Positions 31,767 through 41,939 of a stretch of DNA of 64,000 nt are shown here, piece after piece (the first letter of the stretch is position 1; every line of letters begins with the position of its first letter). Source of the DNA: Durusdinium trenchii (Eukaryota > Sar > Dinophyceae > Suessiales > Symbiodiniaceae). Position numbers and translations under genes: made by a program. The notes under the pieces were generated by a model. That model was given only the letters and a program-made list of their open reading frames with translations, did no database searches and was not told the DNA's origin. The stretch lies in assembly GCA_963970005.1 (NCBI GenBank), contig CAXAMN010005180.1:254318-318317 (forward strand). Reading direction: 5' to 3'.

Positions 31767-32984
31767 CTTTGTTCTTTTCTTTCTTTCTCGCTCTCTGGCT
31801 GCTGGCTGGTGAGTCCCTAGGGCTTTCCTTTTTGGATAGGTCCCATGGCGCTAGCTTGAAGAGAGATTGGGAAAAGAGGAGGAGGAGGAGCTCCAAAAGA
31901 GGAAGAACGAACAACATAGGTAGAAGCGGCTGCTTGCCGCAAAACCAAAGATTGCCGCAAAGCCAATGCCAAAGGCCAGGGTAGCTGGGGTTGTTGTGAT
32001 GTGATTTATCGCTGGCTCAGGAAGGAAAAGGGAAGGATTCTCAAAAGCGACAGGCCGTTGTGGGTCACTGCTTGGTGTAGCTTACTTGCGACCTTTCTTC
32101 CAGAGTGTGCTCTTTTCAAGCCTGCGCGCAGTTAGGCTAGTGAACCTACAGATGGTGGGCACAAAAGGGCCAAGGAGTACTGGGTGTCAGACATGCGCGC
32201 GCACACTATTTAACCTAGCTGATGCTTTTCTGTCTAGTAAGCGTGGAGAAAGCAAGATTGCTGTTCAGCAGTCTAACACAGTATATATATATATACTTTT
32301 TTTGGGGGGGTGTATGCGTGTGCCGCCCTGACCCCCCTGGCAGAACTTATCAACTTGCATGAGCCCCTCATTCCCTCATTCCTGACTAAAGTCTGGCCAG
32401 TAACTGAGGAAGAAATGGGGAAGAAATGATCCGGGTCAGGCAAGTCCACCTCTTCCCTCCAAGTGCGCCGCTGCTTGTCCCGTGGTAGACGAAAGGCTAC
32501 AAAGCCACACCAGTAGGTCGCCACCTGACAAACGCCGGGCAAAAGCGAGACAGGCGCCAAGCCTTGAGCACTGGCCTGGCTTTGCCTGCTGCAAAGGCTG
32601 CTGGCAGTGCGGACTAATACTGTAGCCGGACTGTTGGTGGTGCGGCTCAATGGCAGGCAGGGCGTGGCTGCTGCAGCCATAAAGAAGGGCAAGCCCAATG
32701 ACCGTCGGCAGGTGACGGGTTGCTGTGGCCGGCATTGGCCGCCGTTGGCCGCCGTAGGCCAGTGGCGGTGGCCGGTGGACGGTGGCCGGCGGTGGCCGGA
32801 GACCAGCGACATAAAATGACTATAGTGCAAACATCAGGACTTAGTAGTGGAAAACGCTGAAAATCAGTGCTTTTGAGCATTTTCTAGCCTAAACACGGAT
32901 AGCTTTAGGCTAGAAAGTGCTCAAAATATTCGAAAAAGCAGCCTTTTCAGCGCTTTCGACTGCAAAGTACTAAAACTTAAAGAA

Positions 32985-33170
32985 GCCCCGCGCGCGCGCC
33001 GCGCGCGCTCTCGTGTGCGTGCGTCTGCGCGTGTGCGCGCTTGCGCGTGTGCGAGTGTGCGCGTGTGCGCGTGTGCGCGTGTGCGTGTTGTGCGTGTTGT
33101 GCGTTCGTGTGCGTTTGTGTGCGTGAGGGTGCGGGTGTGGGTGTGCATGTGGGTACGTGTCTGAAGCTGA
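32985..33170. repeat. Alternating CG/TG tract (GCGTGTGCGCGTGTG)
   Basis: A run of alternating pyrimidine-purine dinucleotides: CGCGCGCG at about 32988-33010, then GTGCGC/GTGTGC repeats to about 33160. Both minus frames through it give only Thr/His/Ala/Arg low complexity (for example HTRTLTHTNAHERTTRTTRT), which is not a protein signal. Confidence 0.85.
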
Positions 33171-33382
33171 GGTTGCCAGGCTTTTTCCATCAGACCCTTG
33201 TCCGCACACCTGTGTGGGAGTGTGTATGCGCAGACGTCAGAAGCTGTGCTAATCGTCCATTTTGTTGTGCAAAGACCCTGCGGATACGCGCAGTGCCCCC
33301 AAGGGCATCGCCGGTTGGCGAAGCCTGTCAGTATTCATAATTACATGGCAACGCAAAGTCTGGATACTAACAAAATTCTTAC

Positions 33383-35580
33383 TCGATGCCCTGACCCGGG
33401 TGCCTTTGAAGTGGCGGCTCTTCATATCGCATGTAATGTGCCTCACCTCCTTTGGATTCATGTCCAACCGCAGTGTGTGCACATCATTCGGCAAAGGCTG
33501 CGTCTGCATCGTAAGATCAGTAGCAGGATCTTTGACGAGTAGCGGAACACGCGATGCAAGCTGCAAACGACTCGTAGCAGATCCTCTGGTGACTTTGTGG
33601 ATTTGCTCGGGCTGCTTTTGGATCTCAATGGTAAAAACGTTCATCAGCTCCTCCAAATCTACAGCTTGATCCTGGGGAGTGACCGATTCAAAGAAAGCTC
33701 AAGAATCTAGAATGTACAAAAATGCTTGGGTCAACAAACATGTTTGGGATTCAGCAAAAGCAAACACATGTCGTTCTTTTGGACAAGGACCTTGTGCACG
33801 AAGGGAAGACCGCTGCTAGTATTCACCATTCCATCAATGGGTCGGCAAAATCTGCTTGCCTTTTCAGAGACCAAGTCCCTCAGGGAGTTGCAGGCGTTGA
33901 CAGCTTGATGGGCGGGATCCCACTCCTCTGGAAAACCGACAATAGTGGTTTTCTCGAAGTCCTGCGCTTCGCTTTCATTTTTGATCCCAAGAATCTGTTT
34001 ATAATCAGAGCGCTTCTTGAACTTCTCCACGTCCTCTGTTTCCCCCTCTGTGGCATCAGGAGTCTGAAGAATACATGGCAGCAAATTCGCCCGGAGCTCA
34101 TTTCTCTTCATGTGACGAAGGTCACTTTGCCGGTGAAACACCCTCGGCGTCCTCATCAATCTCTGCAGGTCCTTTGCTGTTTTTGTCCCAAGCACCTCTG
34201 CTGTCAACGGTCTTCGGCACGGTGACGCGGTTCCTCGTGGGCTTCGAATGGGTCGCACCCGCTCCATGGCTTCAAAGGGTGCACTCTCCTTTTCGGATAG
34301 AAGCAAGAGACTGTGTCATTCTGGCTGGACAAAAAATCAATTTGGTTTAACAAGGCGCTGCAAATGTCCTGCCTTTGACTTGAAGGTGTGTTGAAGTCTT
34401 GCTGTACAGTGTATTCTTAGCAAAATGGCTGTGTCTGCCTTTGGAAAATACACCTAGATCTGCGGAAATGAAGCGAGGCCAAGGTTGATTTCAGTTTCGC
34501 TTGTAGAGTCGTTTTGAGTCGTTTTGCTGTTTGAGACCTAAATTTGGCCCAAACCTCTTGGGCCATGTGATCCGTTCCGTTCCGGCACCTCCCCTGCTCG
34601 CTCTCGCCTCAAAGTCACATGCTCTTCGCCACCAAACCTACATAACTTCTCTCGCCTTCTGATGGCAGCAAGCGCAAAGTGGCGCTTTTGCCTTGGTCTT
34701 TCGCGGTTGCTTTTGCGCTTGTTTTTTCCCCTGTCCGTTTTCGGGAACGCAATGAGAAACCAGCTTGCTCTTCAAGTGCTGCCATAGCTCAGCCTTCACA
34801 AAGACCATGTGTAAAGGAACAGGACTCGAGAAAAGGTCGAGCAAAGAATCTTGTTTGAAGAATAGTGAGCACATGTGAGCACCCCCTTTGCATGAAGCAC
34901 AGTCCAAAGTTTCGCACCCACACTGGGAAGTCATTCACAGAGATCCCCCCGGCGGCAATTCCGAAGATGTCCTCCAAGGAACGCTAAAGAATTTGATGGG
35001 GTCTGGTTGCTCTCATTTCTCCTCGAAGGCATCTTCTTCCAGACAAGCAGCGGCTTCGTAGGACCCATGAATCTTTGCGTACCTGCGAGAAACTGGATGC
35101 TTTTGAAAGGTGCCTGGTGAACCCCCCTGAGGCCCATCCAGGCCCGTACCCCTTTTCAAGGAGAGCTAGAGAAACCTGACACAAAGAATGAGAAGGGCAA
35201 CAAGGACTCAAGCGCGTGTGTCAGTTGCACATGATGAAGTTGGTTTGAACTGACAGTGGAAGTGACATAGTCTGGGCAAATGCCTCGCCACTAAAAAGAG
35301 GCCGTCCATGCCTGGGATCCAATGAGCTTGTCTCCCTCCAAATCTGGCACAGCCAGGCAACCAATCAAGCTGAGGATGGGGCTGAGACACCGGAAGGCTG
35401 TCATCAAGGACCTGGCTTTATGGCAACCAACACGAAAAGGTACCCTGATTCTTGTGAGCACAGCTCCTTCTTCCAGTGGCTCCTCAAACAAAAGATGGGT
35501 ATGGCTCAAAAGGAAGATCTGCTGCGGCTCAGTCGGGTATGTCAGTTGGAGGGCACACATGTCTTTTCGCTCTCGCTTCA
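33383..35580 (-). CDS. Multi-exon gene of unknown function
   Basis: Minus-strand exons inferred from reading frame and acceptors. 33671-33383 (289 nt, acceptor CACTCCCCAG, donor GTAAGA) reads DQAVDLEELMNVFTIEIQ and PLPNDVHTLRLDMNPKEVRH. About 34306-33791 reads IVGFPEEWDPAHQAVNACNS and RFCRPIDGMVNTSSGLPFVH, and its GT donor joins the previous exon in phase 0. Farther upstream are about 34850-34730 (SPVPLHMVFVKAELWQHLKS), about 34983-34883 (SLEDIFGIAAGGISVNDFPV) and about 35570-35420 (LQLTYPTEPQQIFLLSHTHL). These look like coding DNA but match no family I recognise, and the upstream pieces could be a separate gene. The ATG in MERVRPIRSPRG (34267) is a possible internal Met. Confidence 0.45.
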
Positions 35581-35589
35581 ACCCCGCTA

Positions 35590-37760
35590 GATAATTGTAA
35601 CTCCATAGTGTTTGTGAGGGATCACAGTCTTCATAGGAATTGAATCATCAAACCTTCCGCAATGTCGCAAGATCCACCTCGTACATCCATTCACCGTCCT
35701 GTTTCAAGCTAATGTCAAAAATGAAATTCTGAAAAGCAAATGCACAATTTATGCAAGTTCTGCATGTGCTTACAAAGATTTACAAAGCATGTCATGTTGT
35801 GAGCCTTGAAAAAACGCACACCATAGACCCCAGCTTCTGGCTCCTGCCAAACGATGAGCCTGAGCAAACACTTTTGTCAAGAGACCCCAAGCTTTAACTT
35901 TAAACATTATTTGGAGGCGGGATCTTGACAAAGCACTAAGTCACTCAGTGAGAGCGCCCACGCTTCGCATCATGCACAGCTAAGGTCACAGCTCTGAAGG
36001 ATCTTTGCCCACGCTTCGCATCGTTGCCAATGCACCTCACGGATCGCCAGAACATGTACATTTTTGCGCCTCACTCGTCACATCAGCGCGCCCTGCAAAT
36101 GGAAGTTTATCAACCCATGTTGCAAATCCTGAGCAGCAATGGAACAACGAAATGCACAAGAAGTCCTCGGCAGCAAGACAGAAGTGCCAAGTTCCACGCT
36201 CCAAATGCACCTTGAGGAGAGAAAAAGGAACGTCTCCAAAAAGGAACTTTTATCTTGCAAGGTTTCAATGAAAGTGCTAACCTGGTTCCATCATCTGATA
36301 GCAACAAAGAGAAGTGCCAAGCAAGCCTTCCTGCTCTTTCAGAGCCCCTTGAGAGGCTCGCCGCCAGGTGGCACTCCTCAGAAAGCACACCAAAGCTTAC
36401 TAGTAAGCACGATCATGTGAGCTCCATAGATCACGACAGTACGGAGCAAACAAGCCAACAAGTGTCGTCATTGTCCGTTTATCGTGAGATTTGTCGAACG
36501 TTCTTTATGACTTTTCCAAGTGCAACAGCTGCTCCATGGTGCTCCCCAGTGCTCCGCGTTTGTTGCCTACTTCACTGAGACCCACGCGCAAAGCTGGTGC
36601 CTCAGAGACGAATGGGGAGACGAAGAGGTACAAAAAGTGTGGCAAAGGCTTGCAACTTGTAACTTGTGACCGTGAAGGCAATCAGTCCAGGGAATCTGCA
36701 GTTCTACGGAGGCCAAAAGCAAGACTCCAGACTTGATTCAGCAACTGTAAAGCTGTCTGCAATACAAATCCGTGCTCTACATTTCCGCGCGATGACGATC
36801 TATCAGCCTTGCACTAGGCCAGACTGAATGTTCAATACTTCTAAGCAACAGCATTTAAAATATCACAACCATTATTTATATAACAAATACAATGTGGAAC
36901 CGTGATCTAGGCAAGTCCACCAATCCTCAGGCATCTTGTCAACGTGTTCACCACACACACTCCATCGCTTCATGGACGTTATTGTATTTACACTAGTCAT
37001 AGGTCGAGCCAGTCACCACTCACTTTGGCATCACGCAAAGCAAGAGGCCAACCTCACGAGTCAGACTTGAGTTGAAATCGTTCAATAGCAAGATCCAGCA
37101 GCTCCAGCCTAGTATGGCCTTGATCGACCGCCGCCCTTCGGGCCCTCAGCGCTTCTATCCAAAGAAACCATGTCCATACGGTATGTCAGTGCCATCCAAA
37201 TCTCTAGTGCCTCGCCATCTGCAAGGCGGACCACAATGTTGCCTTGTCCCGGCCGAATTTCGTACCTGGGTTGGGACCAGAGCAGCTAATATTCACCAGT
37301 TGATGCAACGCCCCCGATAACCCATTAAGCGTGTTGGGTCCCATTGCAATGAATTGAAACGGTCTGACGCCATGGCACCCTGCAGCCATAGCATTTATCG
37401 CATCGCTGGCCTCACACATTGTACGTCACTGAAACCCACGTCCAACCTACTGTAGAAACACGGCAAAATGCCTCTCTGGATCCGAAGTACTTGATGAACG
37501 CTGACGCCTGCCCACTTTTCGACCTGTCAATGCGACTGAAGGATCCCGCTGGACAGGTCTCAAAATAAGCATTTCAGCCTTCCGACCATAATATGGACGT
37601 CTTCTACGGACCTCAGTAGCAAAAGGATGAAAGAAATAATCTGGCTATTGCTCAGACTCTCACCCATAAGTTCTGAAGACGTGAGTCAGAGCCTCAAACA
37701 CAAATGACTTGAAACGGAATGATACGGCTCAAACAATTGGAAAGAAGAAACAAAAGGCAC
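35590..37760. other. Stretch without supported gene
   Basis: No phased exons or family motifs were found on either strand. Short ORFs in all frames overlap and look random. Some downstream exons of the RRM gene may lie at 37.3-37.7 kb but could not be identified. Confidence 0.35.
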
Positions 37761-38105
37761 CTCCTTGGTGATGTCTGTTGGCAAATTTCCCACGTACACT
37801 TTTGTTCCAACTTGGCCGCCTGAAGTTGATGGGAGGACGAGCTGCCGGCCCGTAATATGTTTGTCACACATGCAAAGCAACATGCAAGATTTTATAGGCA
37901 CGTGACTTCTGAACTGAACTGTCCACGAAAGGTGGTGGCAACCAACATCAACCAACACAGCCAGCGGAAATTCAGCCTCGTCTGTCGTCTCTCGCAGCTC
38001 TGTCGTCTCCTGGCAAATTGTGGGCCCCCTCCAAATTTGCGGGACTACGACCTAGAAGATCGCACTGGCACTGAGAGCAGTGTTCATATTCTCTTTCCCC
38101 TCCTT

Positions 38106-38147
<42 letters not shown>

Positions 38148-39871
38148 TTCTCAAGATTTCAGATCTTCGTACTCAATATACAAGGATTGCAGATTGATAT
38201 AAGGCAACTTGCCAGGAAGTCCATGCGGTCGGTACACATCTGGGTTTCGACCTCCTCTTTCATATCGGCCAGTCGCAACATCAGGTCTGCGGTCATCGTA
38301 GCCACCGTGGCCCCTTTCTGGCCGAGGGTAGTCCCGATCTCTTTCTCGATGTCGAATCGCTTCATGTTCCCGTCTGTAGCCCTCAGGTTGATATTTATTG
38401 TCGTATTCTCTTTCCCGTGGAGGGCCACGGTCTGAACCTCTCAGGGACAAGGCCAACAAAAGACTGTGTGACATCCAAAACACAATGAATGCAGAAAAGG
38501 CTGAGAAGAGGAAAACATCGGAAATGTCTACTGATACTTAAGCTTCCCTAAGAATCAAAGCACCAAACCAATCATGCGAAGGGTTCTTCACAGAAACTCT
38601 CCCCGGCTTCAGGGAGCTTCCCTAAGTCTTCGCGGCACCCACATCACCTTGTAGCTTTTCTAGCTACGATAGCTTTTCCTTGAGCTCACCCACTAGGCTA
38701 CGAGCTTCTCACGGCCTGTCCCCCAACACTCTCTCCGTGACCAAGAAATGAAGGTTTAAAAGTAATCGACTGAAAACAAACAACTAGAGACAATCGAGGG
38801 CCGAAGACAACTAGAGACCAAACACAATGCAAAGAGGCGGCCCCAGCAACCCAGCACAACCGGAGACAGCTCAAGACCAAAGAAAACCCTCTCAAAAGTA
38901 AAAGGAAACAGAATAAAAACTTGTTTTCGGCCTGCTTCCCCCCCTCCCTAAGGGAGTAAGCTCCTAGGTACTCAAGCTTCTAGTAACTGGACGCAGGATA
39001 GTTCACGCTTTTTCAAGGAAGCGCTCGCACTAATGATTTGGTTCCTAGATTTTGAGGAAAGAAATCGAAAGGGCAGACCCTTCACCTCTGTCGACTCTTT
39101 CACCTCTGTAGACAGGACGAGCAGAAGCTTCGTGCCTTAACCACAACACGAAGCCAGGAAAAGCAAAAACAACATAAGTTGAAAGCATCAAAGGACGAAC
39201 ATGTCACTGTCACTGTTGCAGCTTGCTTCTGTGCTCCCGGCTGTCCACCTGCAAGGGTCGAACCACCAGAAAATCAAAGAACAGCCATGCTATGCGGTTA
39301 AGCCATGGCTTCTAGGTTGGAGGCCATCGCTATTAGGAGCAAGGACGCTACTAGTAGCTCCTGGCATCGCTACTAGTAACAAGGAGCTACTAGGAACAAA
39401 GGGCATCACTACTAGGAGCAAGAACGCTAGTAGGTTGGAGGCCATCGCCATTAGTGTTCTTATTCTTTGAAGTTCTTTGGTGTTCCCACCGTAAGGCTCT
39501 CGGCGCTGTTCTCGACCATGCGGCTCCCGGCGGTATGACTCGCGGCCATAGGGCTCTCGACCAGGAGGCTCACGACCGATAGGTTCTCGGCCATGTGGCT
39601 CTCTTCCATATGACTCTCGACCATATGCTTCTCTTCCATAGGGTTCTCGAGCACGGGTTTCTCGACTAGGTTCTTCACGAGCATATGGTTCACGATCATG
39701 ATAGTTTTTATCCTGGATGCTAGGATGCTGCACATTGCAAAAGAATCCACAACTTCCAGAAGGACAGAGCATTTGAGTCCTTTCCCTTGCCGTCACCTTT
39801 TGCTTTGGCAGATTTGGCAAAGCTGACGTGAATGGCTCCCGCGGATTCCTGATGCAACAGCCGGCATCTCA
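37761..39871 (-). CDS. RRM / Arg-rich RNA-binding protein (SR-like), partial
   Basis: Four exons on the minus strand. 39871-39780 (92 nt) reads CRLLHQESAGAIHVSFAKSA, the end of an RNA recognition motif, then AKAKGDGKGK. 39712-39490 holds ~18 Arg-Glu-Pro/Ala-Tyr-Gly repeats (DREPYAREEPSRETRAREPY). 38439-38209 (231 nt) is Arg/Asp/Gly rich (RERDRDYPRPERGHGGYDDR). 37819-37761 (59 nt) starts a second RRM with the RNP2 motif TKVYVGNLPTDITKE. The first two exons join in phase through a 67-base intron with a GA donor (AAAG then GACTC) and AG acceptor. RRMs bind single-stranded RNA and Arg-rich tails bind splicing partners, so a splicing or mRNA-processing role is likely. Other exons are missing. The CTAGTAG minisatellite sits between exons 2 and 3. 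Confidence 0.65.
38113..38138. repeat. (CT)n microsatellite
   Basis: A run of CT dinucleotides following a C-rich stretch, then CTAT repeats; it lies just 3' of the Arg-rich exon of the RNA-binding gene, in its intron. Confidence 0.8.
39300..39462. repeat. CTAGTAG-family minisatellite (intron of RNA-binding gene)
   Basis: Repeated words GGTTGGAGGCCATCGCTATT, AGGAGCAAGGACGCTACTAG, TAGCTCCTGGCATCGCTACT and TAGTAACAAGGAGCTACTAG. The same words recur at 24245-24350, 48296-48345, 48465-48530, 60545-60680 and 63410-64000. In the minus frame it extends the exon ORF as MASNL-like text, which is repeat translation rather than protein. Confidence 0.85.
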
Positions 39872-40599
39872 CTTTGAAGGTATGTAATATAAGTTGTCTG
39901 ATTGCTCCCCTAGCTCTTTTCCCGTCTGCTGGTTGATTCTTGTTGGCCCTCGTACAGCTAAAGCCTCGTCGTTCAAGATCTTGCGGGGAAGGGAATGTCA
40001 ATCTTCTTTCCCATACACGTCACGTCAATCAACCAAGCCATTCACGTAGGATTTCCCATCATGTTGGTTTGGTGATGAGCTTCGTCACGCTTAGGAAACT
40101 GGAATTACGGCAGTCTGTTACGGCATTCGATACACACCTGGTTTGTACAACTCACAACTCCAAGCGGTAGATCTTGAGACAGGACCTCTGAGAATTGGTG
40201 TCAGTGTTGTTGCTGTTGTTGTTGTGGTGGTGGTGCTCTTCTGCGGGATGTTGCTAAACAAGTTTCTTGAGTTGTTCGTCTGACCCTCGTACATACAGAT
40301 TCCAACGCATGGAATCATGTTCGATGGGAACTTGGGGAATCGGAACAGCTTGGTATTGTCAATCCAAGGACTAGAGTGGTCCAAGACGCCCGGGACGTTG
40401 ATGCTGCAGTAGTCCACTTTTGTACTACCCTTGTAGATCCGCACAGAAACGAGAAACGACTCCCTTAACCAACAAAATTACACCAGCATAGACCCAGATA
40501 GCTAGGCAGAATCCCACGTCCCGTTGACATGCGACTGGCTGGAACAATGTACGCAGCCTGCACAGCCAGCTTACGGCACCTCCACAGTGCGCACAATCA

Positions 40600-41215
40600 G
40601 CTGACACCAGCACCGGTGCGCTTTGCCAGCTGACAACACCGGCAACGGCGCCAGCACCCGACCAGCGCCGGCCCGTCTTGAACCCGCGCTCAGCCAGCCC
40701 ACAGCACCAGCACCCAGGACCACAACACCAGCACCAGCACCGACACCCTTTCGAAAGCGCGCGCAGCCAGCTCATTCTTATTTGCAGCAAGAACCCCATA
40801 GTTATCCCTATTTGCGCAATAACAACGTATGATCTTGTGCGTGCGCGCACAAAAGTATGCGCGCAAATGTCATTGGCCCAAGGCCAAGCAGTATCCAGCG
40901 CCACTATTGACTTTGTAGCATGCTTGAAGCAACGAACTGCAGAACGATAAGGCCGTATGATCTAGCCTAGCGCGTATAAGTTTATGCGTGCAAAAGTATG
41001 CGCACAAACGGCAAGGCCCGTAGGCTTCACTCGCCCAAGGCCAAGCAGTATCCGGCGCGACTATTGTGCGTGTAGCATGCTGAAACATGCTGAAATAATG
41101 GTAGGTTGAGAGCCTGACGTTGCGCATAGAACATTATACATGCAAAAGTATGTGCGCATTGTCGATTGAAAAAAATAAGAACCCCATAATGGTCGCGTTC
41201 TGGGGAACAAAAAAT
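40600..41215. repeat. Composite repeat with GCAAAAGTATGCGC words
   Basis: Three diverged copies near 40845, 40985 and 41135 share (T)GCAAAAGTATG(C/T)GCGCA. Two of them are followed by CCCAAGGCCAAGCAGTATCC and GCGC(C/G)ACTATTG. They are joined to a small CAGCACCAGCACC cluster (40640-40750) and to AAGAACCCCATAGTTA words that recur at 41185 and 41902 around the larger minisatellite. Confidence 0.7.
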
Positions 41216-41219
41216 CCTC

Positions 41220-41880
41220 TCCACCAGGCGCACAGCCAGCACCCAGCACCGGCACCCGGCGCCCTGTCTCCACCACGAGCACAGCCAGCAGCGCCCTGTC
41301 TCCACCACATGCGCAGCCGGCTCACAGCACCGGCACCGGCACCCGGCACCCAGTACCAGCAACCTGTCTCCACCACAGCACCAGCACCAGAACCGGCGCC
41401 CGGCACCCAGCACCGGCACCCGGCACCAACACCAGCAACCTGTCTCCACCACGCGCACAGCCAGCTCACAGCACCAGCGCCAGCACCGGCACCCGGCGCC
41501 CGGCACCGGCACCTGGCACCAACACCAGCAACCTGTCTCCACCACGTGCACAGCCAGCTCACAGCACCAGCACCAGGCCCGCACCCGGCACCCGGCACCA
41601 GCACCAGCAACCTGTCTCCACCACGTGCAAAGCCAGCTTGCAGCACCAGCACCAGCACCGGCACCCGGCACCAGCACCGGCACCGGCACCCGGCACCAGC
41701 ACCAGCAACCTGCCCCCACCACGTGCACAGCCAGCTCACAGCACCAGCACCGGCACCCGGCACCCTGCACCAGCACTGGCACCCGGCACCAGCACCAGCA
41801 ACCTGTCTCCACCGCGTGCACAGCCAGCTCACAGCACCAGCACCAGCGCCAGCAACCTGTCTTGAAAGCGCACACGGGCA
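41220..41880. repeat. CAGCACCGGCACC minisatellite with ~80-95 bp higher-order unit
   Basis: Short units (CAGCACCAGCACCGGCACCC) are grouped into higher-order units, each beginning CCTGTCTCCACCACGTGCAC and AGCCAGCTCACAG. Unit starts near 41266, 41296, 41361, 41440, 41535, 41611, 41709 and 41803. Both strands stay open for about 258 codons because the units are free of stops; the translations (Cys-Trp-Cys or Pro-Ala-Pro) are artefacts. Confidence 0.9.
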
Positions 41881-41939
41881 ACTCATTGTTATTTGAAGTA
41901 AGAACCCCATAGCTTCGCTATCTGGGGAACAAAAAGGAA

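Larger units (their letters stand above)
29623..32400. repeat. Large interrupted inverted repeat
   Basis: Arm pairs: 29623-29663 with 32360-32400 (41 bases, exact), about 29665-29710 with 32318-32358 (diverged), and 30551-31042 with 31861-32280 (diverged, with a ~60 base extra in the left arm). The left arm is split by about 790 bases (29755-30545) that are missing from the right arm and contain a palindrome family. The spacer (31043-31860) holds the start of a minus-strand coiled-coil ORF, whose 3' part lies in the left arm. Confidence 0.85.

Noticed and set aside
41027-41910. Overlapping ORFs of 258-284 codons on both strands
   Set aside because: They translate the CAGCACCGGCACC minisatellite; both strands are open because the unit has no stops. 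Composition is Cys/Trp/Gly or Pro/Ala/Thr only.
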